Of a stretch of DNA of 33,746 bases, positions 1-7,674 are shown in pieces (the first letter of the stretch is position 1; each line of letters begins with the position of its first letter). Under the pieces are notes generated by a model. The model worked only from the letters and a program-made list of their open reading frames with translations, did no database searches and was not told the origin of the DNA. A program made the translations under genes and the position numbers. Where the stretch lies: NCBI GenBank assembly GCA_900552545.1, contig USAL01000007.1, forward strand, positions 1 through 33,746, written 5' to 3'. The stretch comes from an uncultured Sutterella sp. Lineage in GTDB: Bacteria; Pseudomonadota; Gammaproteobacteria; Burkholderiales; Burkholderiaceae_F.

Positions 1-2
1 CG

Positions 3-521
3 CTTGCCGTCTCGGGCATCTCGTTTCCGGCCTTCGCGCTCGGCATGGTGCTCATGGAGCTTTTTTCCGTCAAGCTCGGATGGCTTCCCACGGTGGGCGC
101 CTCGAGCTGGCAGCACTACATTCTTCCCCCGATCACGCTGGGCGCGGCCGTTGCCGCCGTCATGGCGCGCTTTACCCGTTCGGCCTTCGTTGAGGTCTTG
201 GGAGACGACTACATCCGCACGGCCCGCGCCAAGGGCGTGCATGAGCGCTCGGTGATTCTGAAGCACGCCTTCCGAAACGCCTTGATTCCCGTCATCACGA
301 TGATGGGCCTGCAGTTCGGCTTTCTCCTGGGCGGCTCGATCGTGGTCGAGAAGGTCTTCAACTGGCCGGGCATGGGGCGCCTTCTGGTCGACGCCGTCGA
401 CATGCGCGACTATCCCGTGATCCAGGCCTGCGTCCTGTTGTTCTCGGCCGAATTCATCGTCATCAACCTGATCGTCGACCTGCTCTACGGCTGGGTCAAT
501 CCGTCGATCCGCTACAAGTAA
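3..521 (+). CDS. gsiC: Glutathione/peptide ABC transporter permease GsiC (3' part)
   Basis: The gene is cut by the left window edge: the open frame runs from the first bases and reads SGISFPAFALGM before the first ATG, so no start is visible. The 172 residues seen are the C-terminal half of a DppB/GsiC-type inner-membrane permease. The EAA loop that contacts the ATPase reads DDYIRTARAKGVHERSV, followed by LRN/IPV-type and GSIVVEKVFNWPG segments and the ending NPSIRYK. From memory these match E. coli GsiC closely. The product would form the membrane channel with GsiD for import of glutathione or short peptides. The next gene starts 18 bases after the stop, so the two are co-transcribed. Substrate (glutathione versus other peptides) is inferred from family resemblance only. 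Confidence 0.93.
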   Translation, partial: LAVSGISFPAFALGMVLMELFSVKLGWLPTVGASSWQHYILPPITLGAAVAAVMARFTRSAFVEVLGDDYIRTARAKGVHERSVILKHAFRNALIPVITMMGLQFGFLLGGSIVVEKVFNWPGMGRLLVDAVDMRDYPVIQACVLLFSAEFIVINLIVDLLYGWVNPSIRYK

Positions 522-539
522 TAACGAGGTGAAACCATC

Positions 540-1442
540 ATGAGCAGCACTGCCTCGAGCGATCCGCGTCTGGCGGGCGTCAATGAACGCATCCGCACGC
601 CCTGGTCGGAGTTCTGGCGCAAGTTCCGCCGCCAACCCCTTTCCATGGCCGCAGGCGGCTTCGTCCTCTTTTTGATCGTGCTGGGCATCTTCGGGCCCGT
701 GATCGTGCCCTATGACCCGGAAAACTACTTTGACTACGACCTGATCAACGCGGGCCCGAGCCTCAAGCACTGGTTCGGCGTCGACGCCCTCGGGCGCGAC
801 ATCTTCAGCCGCATCGTGGCCGGCACCCGCATCTCGCTCGTCTCCGGGTTCGGCGCCGTCGGAATCGGCGCGGTGATCGGCACGGCCTTTGGGCTTCTGT
901 CGGGCTACTACGGCGGCTGGATCGACCGCGTCACGATGCGCGTCGCTGACGTCCTCTTTGCCTTCCCGGGCATCCTGCTTGCGATCGGCATCGTCGCGAT
1001 CCTGGGCGGCGGCATGATCAACGTCGTCATGGCCGTGGCGATCTTCTCGATTCCGGCCTTTGCGCGTCTCGTGCGCGGCAACGTGCTCTCCCTCAAGCAG
1101 CAGACGTACGTAGAAGCCACAAGGAGCCTCGGCGCTTCGGACTTCACGATTCTGGTGAAGCACATTCTGCCGGGCACCATCTCGGTCATTGTGATCTACA
1201 TGTCGATGCGCATCGGCACCTCGATCATCACGGCCGCATCGCTCTCGTTCCTAGGCCTCGGCGCACAGCCCCCGATGCCCGAATGGGGCGCGATGCTCAA
1301 CGAGGCGCGCGCCGACATGGTCACGGCCCCGCACACGGTCATCATGCCGGTGCTCGCAATCTTTCTCACCGTGCTCGCCTTCAACCTGTTGGGCGACGGT
1401 CTGCGCGACGCGCTCGACCCGAAGCTTGACGTCGATTCCTAA
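540..1442 (+). CDS. gsiD: Glutathione/peptide ABC transporter permease GsiD
   Basis: This 300-residue inner-membrane permease pairs with the upstream GsiC. The N-terminal RTPWSEFWRKFRRQP, the first membrane segment near residue 35-55, the phrase LKHWFGVDALGRDIFSR and the EAA loop EATRSLGASDFTILVKH are hallmarks of the DppC/GsiD family. The end LLGDGLRDALDPKLD is also typical. Length equals the family norm (about 300). The ATG is preceded by a GAGGTG ribosome site. In the E. coli gsiABCD order, gsiD is the last gene. The two hairpins that follow agree with an operon end here, with the ATPase and binding-protein genes expected upstream outside the window. Confidence 0.94.
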   Translation: MSSTASSDPRLAGVNERIRTPWSEFWRKFRRQPLSMAAGGFVLFLIVLGIFGPVIVPYDPENYFDYDLINAGPSLKHWFGVDALGRDIFSRIVAGTRISLVSGFGAVGIGAVIGTAFGLLSGYYGGWIDRVTMRVADVLFAFPGILLAIGIVAILGGGMINVVMAVAIFSIPAFARLVRGNVLSLKQQTYVEATRSLGASDFTILVKHILPGTISVIVIYMSMRIGTSIITAASLSFLGLGAQPPMPEWGAMLNEARADMVTAPHTVIMPVLAIFLTVLAFNLLGDGLRDALDPKLDVDS

Positions 1443-1452
1443 AAAGCCGCAG

Positions 1453-1493
1453 TGCCCGCCGCCCGAGACCGTATTTCCCCTCGGGCGGCGGCA
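1453..1493 (+). terminator. GC-rich stem-loop after gsiD
   Basis: A strong hairpin begins 10 bases after the gsiD stop. Arms at 1453-1467 and 1480-1493 pair over 14 bp with one bulged C, around a 12-base loop. Only TT follows, so alone it is a poor intrinsic terminator. It may protect the 3' end of the gsi transcript or slow polymerase before the second hairpin at 1512. Confidence 0.55.
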
Positions 1494-1511
1494 TTCCTGC
1501 GACAATCAGTC

Positions 1512-1551
1512 CCTGCGGCAAAGACATTCACCCTTTGCCGCAGGCTTTTTT
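1512..1551 (+). terminator. Intrinsic terminator between gsiD and the P1 peptidase
   Basis: A perfect 12-bp inverted repeat (CCTGCGGCAAAG at 1512-1523, its complement at 1533-1544) with a 9-base loop is followed by C and six T. This is a textbook rho-independent terminator on the + strand. It also shows that an in-frame TTG at 1535 cannot sensibly be the peptidase start, because it lies inside the 3' arm. Confidence 0.85.
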
Positions 1552-1594
1552 GGGTTTGATGCAAACTTTCTTTTTTAAGAGGCTCTCAAACAAA

Positions 1595-2662
1595 ATGGCA
1601 AAACGCTTCATGCCCCGCATCGGCACGCGTCCGAGCGGCGCGCTTGATCTCATCAGCGACGTGGCGGGCGTCACCGTCGGCCACTGCACGGTCGACATCG
1701 GCGACGACGTCCACACGGGCGTCACCGTGGTGCGCCCGAGTGCCGAGGACGTCTACAAGCACAAGATTCCCGCCTGCGCGCACGTCATCAACGGTCATAC
1801 GAAGTCAAGCGGCTACATTCAGCTGCAGGAACTGGGCGTCCTGGAAACGCCGATTGCCCTCACCAACACGCTTTGCGTGGGCGCGGTGATGATGTCGCAA
1901 GTGCGAGAAGCAATCCGCACCAACCCCGGCATCTGCCGCATCACGAGCTCGGTCAATCCCATCGTCTGCGAGTGCTCCGACGCGCAGCTCTCGGACATCC
2001 AGCAGCTCTCGATCACGGACGCGCACTATCAGGCCGCTCTTGCCGACTGCCGGCGCGACTTTGCCTGCGGCGCCGTGGGCGCAGGCCGCGGCATGATGAA
2101 CTTTGGCTTGAAGGGCGGCATCGGCTCGGCCTCGCGCCTAGCACGCGCAGGCGGCAAAACCTACACGGTGGGCGTGCTCGTGCTTTCGAACTTCGGCAAG
2201 CCCCATCAGCTCATCATCGACGGCGAGCGCGTGGGCGCAAAGCTCAATCCCCCGGCTCCCGCCGTTGACGAAAAGCCCGAAAGCGGCTCTTGCATCATGA
2301 TCGTTGCAACCGACGCACCGCTTGAATACCGGCAGCTGCATCGCCTCGCGGTGCGCGCCACCGCGGGCATCTCGCGCACGGGCTCGGTCTACGGGCACGG
2401 CAGCGGCGACGAGGTGATCGCCTTTTCGACGGCCTACAGCATCGACTGGAAGAGCGACTCGGCGCTGCGTGCTCCGGTCGCGTTTCTAAACGACACGGCA
2501 TTGGACCCCGAGTTCTTTGAAGCCACGGCCGACGCGACCGAACAAGCCATCCTGAAGGCCATCTACTCAGCGCAGACGCTCACGGGCTTTCAGGGAAAGA
2601 CCGTCAAGAGCTTCGTCGACGCCTGGGAAGAAAAGTTCGGGCGCTTTGACGACGATCCGTAA
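1595..2662 (+). CDS. P1 family peptidase (DmpA-type aminopeptidase)
   Basis: This 355-residue protein belongs to the P1/S58 family of self-cleaving N-terminal-nucleophile hydrolases (L-aminopeptidase/D-esterase DmpA). Such enzymes cleave themselves at a Gly-Ser bond to expose the catalytic Ser. Here the expected bond is Gly231-Ser232, within SGSCIMIVATDAPL, a conserved context. Other family landmarks are SDVAGVTVGHCTV, GAVGAGRGMMNFGLKGGIGSA and GHGSGDEVIAFSTA. The ATG at 1595 was chosen because it begins the conserved region (MAKRFMPRIGTRPSG) and has AAGAGG 12 bases upstream. An earlier in-frame TTG lies within the terminator. Position after a Gsi importer suggests it trims imported peptides; that is inferred. 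No signal peptide is visible, so it is probably cytoplasmic. Confidence 0.92.
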   Translation: MAKRFMPRIGTRPSGALDLISDVAGVTVGHCTVDIGDDVHTGVTVVRPSAEDVYKHKIPACAHVINGHTKSSGYIQLQELGVLETPIALTNTLCVGAVMMSQVREAIRTNPGICRITSSVNPIVCECSDAQLSDIQQLSITDAHYQAALADCRRDFACGAVGAGRGMMNFGLKGGIGSASRLARAGGKTYTVGVLVLSNFGKPHQLIIDGERVGAKLNPPAPAVDEKPESGSCIMIVATDAPLEYRQLHRLAVRATAGISRTGSVYGHGSGDEVIAFSTAYSIDWKSDSALRAPVAFLNDTALDPEFFEATADATEQAILKAIYSAQTLTGFQGKTVKSFVDAWEEKFGRFDDDP

Positions 2663-2995
2663 GGCGAAGAAAGGCCAAAAAAGGGCGAAAAAGGGCAGCT
2701 TTCAACGTCGAGAGCCGCCCCTGAACAATCCATTCGTCAATTCATCCATTTCCGTTCATTTCGAGGTCCTTCTTTGGGACGTTGCGGGCTCGCCTGCGGT
2801 GCATTCTGCGTGCATCGGGCGGCCCATTTTTTGCGCCCGAATTCACTTGACAATCGAACGGAAACGCACCGAAGTTTTATTCCTCACATATTTTCTACGA
2901 TGCGTCGAATTTTTCGGCAAATTTCAGCAAGCCAGACCAAACCTTTTTGTCTTGACCAATCCAGGAAAAATCGAAAAAACCAGACAAAAAAGGCT
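2663..2995. other. Gene-free stretch between convergent genes, AT-richer
   Basis: This 333-base gap lies between the stops of the P1 peptidase (+) and the LysR gene (-). It is visibly richer in A/T than its neighbours and has runs such as AAAAAAGGG. No ORF in it resembles a protein. It contains CGGGCG/CGCCCG arms around a 12-base loop (about 2818-2841) and an isolated TTGACA at 2847-2852 without a well-spaced -10 box. An inverted repeat at its right end is listed separately. I see no RNA gene that I recognise. Confidence 0.6.
2942..2993 (-). terminator. Possible terminator hairpin after the LysR gene
   Basis: CCTTTTTGTCT at 2942-2952 and AGACAAAAAAGG at 2982-2993 are complementary with one extra A, separated by 29 bases. 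The structure sits immediately downstream of the LysR stop (- strand). The stem is A/T-rich and the loop long, so it is a weak terminator candidate. Confidence 0.3.
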
Positions 2996-3973
2996 TCAGT
3001 CCTCCTTCGACGCTGCCGCAGATTCCTTTGCTTCCTTCATTTCTCGCTCCACCACCCAGTCGTCGTTTCTTGAAAACCACCGGATGGCGTCGCGCCGGAT
3101 CTGCTCGACCGTGACCTCGATCACGCGCGGCTTGTAGCGGTGCTTGCGGTAGATGAGATAGCTCTGACGGATCTTGCCGTTGATGTCGTCAAAAAGCCGC
3201 ACGAGCTCGGGGTGCTTGCGGGCCTTGGCGATCGGAATCATGCCAATGCCCACGCCAGCGCGGATTTCGTCGGCCACGGCATGAATGTCGTTGACGACCA
3301 CCACGGGCTCGACGTCGAGCACCTCGACCAAGCGCTCCTCGTGAAAGAGCGGGCGCTCCTTGATGGCGTAGTTGCCGATCCAGGGATATTTGGCAAGGTC
3401 CTTGAGCGTGGCCGGAGGCTCGCGGTCCTTGAAGAAGTCACGGTGCGCAAAGATCCCAAGCTTCGTGCGGTATAGCGGCACCGCCACGAAGTCGCCCAAT
3501 TCCGAGAGATCGTCAAACGTCATGAGGATGTCGCAGTCGACGTCAAGCGAGGCAACCAACGGAAACTGGTTGGGAATTGAAACGAAATGCACGCCCGGGT
3601 ACTGGCGCCGCAATGTGCGCACCGAGTGGCGCACAACGTCGTAGTAAAAGGCCCTGGGCACGGTGACGCGCACCGTGCCTTTTAGCGTCTGCTGCTCGGC
3701 CTGCACGGCGCCGATCGCGCTGTCGATCTGCCACATCGAGGGGTAGAGCGCCTCGAAGATCCGGCGCCCGAAATCGGTCGGCGTGAGCTCGCGCTTGTAG
3801 CTCGTCAAAAGCGACACGCCGAGGCGCTTTTGCAGCGCATCAAGCCTGCGCGAAAGCGTTGAAGCCGGCATGTTGAGCGAGGCTGCGGCCTTGCTCAAAG
3901 AGCCGCCTTCCACCACGGAGCAGAAGAGGAAGAAATCGTCGAGATTTCCATAAATGGAATTATTACTTTTCAT
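2996..3973 (-). CDS. LysR family transcriptional regulator
   Basis: The 325-residue protein has an N-terminal winged helix-turn-helix (about residues 10-70). It includes FFLFCSVVEGGSLSKAAA, MPASTLSRRLDALQKRLG and LTPTDFGRRIFE, the usual LysR DNA-binding pattern. A LysR substrate-binding domain starts at about residue 95 (GTVRVTVPRAFYYDVV). Length is normal for the family (about 300-330). It is divergent from the molybdoenzyme operon, with 128 bases between the two start codons. LysR regulators usually control the divergent neighbour in response to a small ligand, so it probably induces the operon when the enzyme's substrate is present. The ligand cannot be read from the sequence. Confidence 0.9.
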   Translation of the reverse strand: MKSNNSIYGNLDDFFLFCSVVEGGSLSKAAASLNMPASTLSRRLDALQKRLGVSLLTSYKRELTPTDFGRRIFEALYPSMWQIDSAIGAVQAEQQTLKGTVRVTVPRAFYYDVVRHSVRTLRRQYPGVHFVSIPNQFPLVASLDVDCDILMTFDDLSELGDFVAVPLYRTKLGIFAHRDFFKDREPPATLKDLAKYPWIGNYAIKERPLFHEERLVEVLDVEPVVVVNDIHAVADEIRAGVGIGMIPIAKARKHPELVRLFDDINGKIRQSYLIYRKHRYKPRVIEVTVEQIRRDAIRWFSRNDDWVVEREMKEAKESAAASKED

Positions 3974-4101
3974 CGGTGGCGTTGTTTCTACTTTTGCCGA
4001 ACTCTACCATGACGCGGACGATGCGGGAAAAACGATTGAAAAGAACACTTATTTCCCGGCTTCGCCAATCCCTTTTAAAAACCCCAACAGGAACCTTCAG
4101 A
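3974..4101. promoter_or_regulatory. Divergent promoter region, LysR / molybdoenzyme operon
   Basis: The 128 bases between the LysR ATG (complement, ends 3973) and the molybdoenzyme ATG (4102) must hold both promoters and any LysR site. The stretch is A/T-richer than the flanking genes. I could not pick out a convincing -35/-10 pair or a single T-N11-A box, since several chance matches exist. AGGA at 4089-4092, nine bases before the ATG at 4102, is the ribosome site that supports that start over in-frame upstream codons. Confidence 0.5.
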
Positions 4102-6855
4102 ATGCAATTCTCAAGACGCAATCTGCTCAAGGCCGGCGGGTTGGGTGCCGTCTTCGGCGTGCTCGGCGTACCGTTTGATGCGGTACAGGCCGCCACTCAC
4201 GCCAAGGGCGTCAAACTCAATCCCAAGATGAAAGATGGCTGGCACTACGGTCACTGCCGTATGTGCATGCGCGGCACCTGCCCCAACATGTACCGCGTGC
4301 AAAACGGCATCGCCGTTGAGATCATGGGCAATCCCGCTACGCCCACGACCAAGGGTGCGCTCTGCGCCAAGGGCCAGAGCATCCTTCAGAACACCTACAA
4401 CGCGTACCGCGTGAAGGCGCCGATGAAGCGCACCAACCCCAAGAAGGGACTCGACGTTGATCCGAAGTGGGTCGAGATCTCCTGGGAAGAAGCCCTCAGC
4501 ACCGTCGCCAAGAAACTGGGCGACATCAGAAAGCGCGACCCGCGCCGCTTCCTGTACCAGGTGGGCTTCGGCGACATGGACTTCTTCTGCACGTTCATGT
4601 TCTACTTCGCGCAGTGCTACGGCACGCCCAACTTCGTCAAGAGCAACGGCATTCTCTGCACCCTGCACTATGCCTCCGACCTCGTGCAGGGCGTCTTCCC
4701 GGGCTCGGTGCCCGATGCGAGCTACTGCCGCTACTTCATCGCCATCGGCCTCAATGTCGGCATGGGCATCGGCTCGTGCGAAGGCGGCACCCGCGGCATC
4801 TTCGACCTGATGTACGAAGGCAAGAAGGACTTCCGCCTCGTCGTGGGCGACCCGCGCTGCAGCCCCGAGGCGAGCAAGGGCGAATGGGTGCCGATCCGTC
4901 CGGGCGGCGACCTCGCCTTCCTGATGGCTCTCGTGCACGTCATCCTCTATGAAATCAAGAAGGTCGACGATCACTTCCTCAAGTGGCGCTCCAACGCCCC
5001 GTACCTCATCGGACCCGACGGCCACTATGCCCGCGGCGCCGACGGCAAGCCCCAGATCCGCGACCGCGCCGACGGCCGCGTGAAGTCCTTCGACGACAAG
5101 ACCCTCAAGGATCCGGATCTGTGGTGCGAAAACATCAAGGTCAACGGCGTCAACACCAAGGCCGCCATGGTCCTCGTGAAGAACGGCTTCAAGGACACGA
5201 CGCCTGAATGGGCCGAGAAGATCTGCTGGGTTCCGAAGGAGCGCATCCGTCAGATCGCCCACGACTACATCGACAACGCCCGCATCGGCGATACCATCAA
5301 GCTTGCCAACAGCAAGGGCGAAATGGTCGAGATGCCCGTGCGCGGCTCCATGATCGAAAGTAAGCGCGGCATCAAGAACCAGCGCGACGGCGTACCCTGC
5401 GACCTGATGTGCAAGTTGATGGCCATGCTCATCGGCGGCATCGACGTCCCGGGCGGCACTGTGGCCAAGGCCCGCAGCCCGTACCATCTCAAGCCCGATG
5501 CCGACGGCGTGGTCGAGCCCAAGGGCGAGGCGCGCGACAACCCGATGCATTATCCGCCGCAGCACATCAACTTGAGCGACTACTTCCCGCACAAGCACAC
5601 GCTGCCCGTGATGGCCTACAAGGTCTGCCAGGATCCCAAGAAGTACGGCTTTGACTACACGATCGAAGCCTCGCTCACGGTGGGCTCGAACCCGGCCGCC
5701 TCCACGACCGAACCCTATGAGGTTGTAAAGGGCATCCTCAACATTCCGTTTGCCGTCAACATCGCCTACCACTACGATGAAATGGCGCAGCTCTCGGACA
5801 TCCTGCTTGCCTCGAACTCGGTGCTCGAGCGCGAGTCGGTGAACTGCTTTGAAGGCGCCTTCGACATCTCCACGATCGAGACCAACAACCAGCGCCTCAT
5901 GATGTACCGCGATCCGCTGCCGCCGATCTACAACACGCGCCAGCCGCAGGACATCATCATTGAGCTGTGCGATCGGATGGGCATGATCGACGAATTCAAC
6001 GCCAACCTCAACAAGGTGGGCGTGGTGCTCGGCGAAGTGACCACTGTGCAGCTTGATCCTGAAGAGCAGCTCAAGCCCGGCCGCCGCTACACGATCTCAG
6101 AAATCTGGGACAAGGGCGTGCGCAAGGCCTTCAACGGCCGCGGCCTCGACTACCTCAAGGAGCATGGCCTCATCGTTCAAGAACGCGCCCCGGCCGAAGC
6201 CTACAACTCCTACTGGTACAAGGACGGCGAGACCCGCTGCCCGATCTACTTCGAACGCACGCTGCGCTCGGGCGAACGCCAGAGAGCCTTCTTCAAGAAG
6301 TACAAGGACAAGATTTACCTGCCCGACTTTGATCCGGAAGAAAACCTCAAGTACTACGAGGCCGTGATCAAGTGGCGCAGCAAACCCCTGCTTGAGATCA
6401 AGTCGACCGACAAGTATCCGTTGATCGCCACCAACTTCAAGACGCCGACCTCGCCCTCGCGCTGCGGCGGCGTCGATCAGCTGCCCTGGGTGGTGGAGAT
6501 CAGCGAGACCTTTGATCCGCAGTTCGGTAAGGTCTGCCTCAACCCGAAGACGGCCGAGCGCTACAACCTCAAGGAAGGCGACTTGATCTGGGTCGAAAGC
6601 AAGAACGGCCGCACCAAGGGTCCGGTGCACATCTCCGAGCTCTTCCGTCCTGGCACGGTCAACATCGCGGGCTCCCTGGGTCGTCTGGTGAAGTCTCTGG
6701 GCCTGAAGGCCTACAACCGTCCGATGTACAACATGCGCTGCAACGGCAAGCCCAACGAGAGTTGCCCGTTCCAGATGGGTGTTGAAAACAACGTTGCTGT
6801 TCGAATCTACAAGGCCGAAGGTCTTGTTGAAGGTGGAGTTTGCAAATGCGATTAG
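4102..6855 (+). CDS. Tat-exported molybdopterin oxidoreductase, catalytic subunit
   Basis: This is a 917-residue member of the DMSO reductase superfamily. The ATG at 4102 (AGGA nine bases upstream) gives a twin-arginine signal: SRRNLLK at residues 4-10, a hydrophobic stretch, and AVQA near residue 30 as a likely cleavage site. The mature part begins with a [4Fe-4S] motif C52-x2-C55-x4-C60-x27-C88. Cys186 in SNGILCTLHYASD is the likely molybdenum ligand. ASLTVGSNPAAST and the C-terminal dinucleotide-binding domain (ISETFDPQFGKVCLNPKTA) complete the fold. It is much longer than NapA/FdhF-type enzymes and resembles the ArrA/PsrA/catechol-dehydroxylase-like branch. The substrate is unknown. It overlaps the ferredoxin subunit gene and has a chaperone gene downstream, so the mature complex is probably periplasmic. 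Tetrathionate, arsenate, sulfur-compound or aromatic hydroxyl reduction are all possible. Confidence 0.9.
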   Translation: MQFSRRNLLKAGGLGAVFGVLGVPFDAVQAATHAKGVKLNPKMKDGWHYGHCRMCMRGTCPNMYRVQNGIAVEIMGNPATPTTKGALCAKGQSILQNTYNAYRVKAPMKRTNPKKGLDVDPKWVEISWEEALSTVAKKLGDIRKRDPRRFLYQVGFGDMDFFCTFMFYFAQCYGTPNFVKSNGILCTLHYASDLVQGVFPGSVPDASYCRYFIAIGLNVGMGIGSCEGGTRGIFDLMYEGKKDFRLVVGDPRCSPEASKGEWVPIRPGGDLAFLMALVHVILYEIKKVDDHFLKWRSNAPYLIGPDGHYARGADGKPQIRDRADGRVKSFDDKTLKDPDLWCENIKVNGVNTKAAMVLVKNGFKDTTPEWAEKICWVPKERIRQIAHDYIDNARIGDTIKLANSKGEMVEMPVRGSMIESKRGIKNQRDGVPCDLMCKLMAMLIGGIDVPGGTVAKARSPYHLKPDADGVVEPKGEARDNPMHYPPQHINLSDYFPHKHTLPVMAYKVCQDPKKYGFDYTIEASLTVGSNPAASTTEPYEVVKGILNIPFAVNIAYHYDEMAQLSDILLASNSVLERESVNCFEGAFDISTIETNNQRLMMYRDPLPPIYNTRQPQDIIIELCDRMGMIDEFNANLNKVGVVLGEVTTVQLDPEEQLKPGRRYTISEIWDKGVRKAFNGRGLDYLKEHGLIVQERAPAEAYNSYWYKDGETRCPIYFERTLRSGERQRAFFKKYKDKIYLPDFDPEENLKYYEAVIKWRSKPLLEIKSTDKYPLIATNFKTPTSPSRCGGVDQLPWVVEISETFDPQFGKVCLNPKTAERYNLKEGDLIWVESKNGRTKGPVHISELFRPGTVNIAGSLGRLVKSLGLKAYNRPMYNMRCNGKPNESCPFQMGVENNVAVRIYKAEGLVEGGVCKCD

Positions 6856-7538
6856 GTATGGTGATCGACACCCGCCGCTGCTACGGGTGCCTGGCTTGTG
6901 TAGCAGCATGCAAGGCGGCGAATGCAACTCCTCCGGGACACTTTCGCTGCAAGGTCAAGATCGGTGAAAAGGGCAAGTTCCCGAACTCGACCCAGACGTT
7001 TCTGCCCACTCTGTGCAACCACTGCGAGGATGCGCCCTGCATCAACGTCTGCCCGACCGGTGCTTCGTACCGCGACAAGGACGGCGTGGTGCGCGTGGAC
7101 GCCGAGAAGTGCATCGGCTGCCAGATGTGCATGAACGCCTGCCCGTACGACGCCCGCTCCTTCTTCTCGGATCCCAATCCGACCTACTGGGAGGAAGACG
7201 GCAAGGGGCCGGACGAGTACGAGAAGATGCGCTACAAGGAGCACAAGTACAACACGCCCGACAAGTGCGACTTCTGCGTCGACCGTCGCGCCCAGGGACT
7301 GCCGCCCGCCTGCGTGGCAACCTGCGCCGGCAAGGCCCGCATCTTCGGCGACATGGACGATCCCAATTCCGAGATCTCCAAGGTCATCAAGAAGTACCAT
7401 CCGAAGCCCTTGAATCCTGAGTTGAAGACCAAGCCCCACGTTCTTTACATCGTCGATGAAAAGAACTGCCCGGTCGAGCTCATGGAAGGCCACAAGGCGC
7501 GCGCCAAGGAAGTCCAGCCCACCGGCCTGCGTCGGTAA
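6846..7538 (+). CDS. Four-cluster ferredoxin subunit of the molybdoenzyme
   Basis: This 230-residue iron-sulfur protein is of the DmsB/PsrB/TtrB type and carries electrons to the catalytic subunit. Sixteen cysteines fall into four groups: C12/15/18/22, C57/60/65/69, C89/92/95/99 and C141/144/156/160, enough for four [4Fe-4S] clusters. The start ATG at 6846 has GGAG at 6835-6838, inside the end of the catalytic gene. It overlaps that gene by 10 bases, which implies translational coupling and fixed stoichiometry. An in-frame TTG at 6840 is too close to the ribosome site. There is no signal peptide, as is usual for subunits that ride through the Tat system with a signal-bearing partner. No NrfD/DmsC-like anchor gene follows. 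Confidence 0.94.
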   Translation: MRLGMVIDTRRCYGCLACVAACKAANATPPGHFRCKVKIGEKGKFPNSTQTFLPTLCNHCEDAPCINVCPTGASYRDKDGVVRVDAEKCIGCQMCMNACPYDARSFFSDPNPTYWEEDGKGPDEYEKMRYKEHKYNTPDKCDFCVDRRAQGLPPACVATCAGKARIFGDMDDPNSEISKVIKKYHPKPLNPELKTKPHVLYIVDEKNCPVELMEGHKARAKEVQPTGLRR

Positions 7539-7595
7539 GAGGCAGGGCTCTTTCCCGCAAGCGTCACCGGGCCGTACCGCGCCTCCGGCGACGTC

Positions 7596-7625
7596 CCCGA
7601 TCAGGGTCTTCGGGCCTTGATCGGG
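7596..7625 (+). other. 13-bp stem-loop with TTCG loop inside the molybdoenzyme operon
   Basis: Arms 7596-7608 and 7613-7625 pair over 13 positions, including two G-T wobbles, closed by a C(TTCG)G tetraloop, one of the most stable RNA loops. It lies between the ferredoxin and chaperone genes. What follows is pyrimidine-rich (CCCCATTCCCC) but lacks a T-run, so it is more likely a message-stabilising or partial attenuation element than a full terminator. Confidence 0.6.
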
Positions 7626-7674
7626 CCCCATTCCCCTTTACCCTTTGTCATCAAGATTCCAAAGAAGTTTCGTC

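Noticed and set aside
1535..1594. TTG at 1535 as start of the P1 peptidase
   Set aside because: It falls in the 3' arm of an intrinsic terminator and would add 20 unconserved residues. The ATG at 1595 fits the family start.
2847..2880. TTGACA with TTTTAT as a promoter
   Set aside because: The spacing is 22 bases, too long for a sigma-70 promoter, and no gene starts downstream on that strand before the convergent LysR gene ends.
2646..3137. 163-codon open frame on the + strand over the gap after the P1 peptidase
   Set aside because: It overlaps the end of the peptidase and the antisense of the LysR gene, has no ribosome site and no protein-like composition.
4111..5772. 553-codon open frame on the - strand
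   Set aside because: It lies entirely antisense to the molybdoenzyme gene. Its composition (repeated HV, GVG, DAV) is the usual shadow of a GC-rich coding strand, with no recognisable domain.
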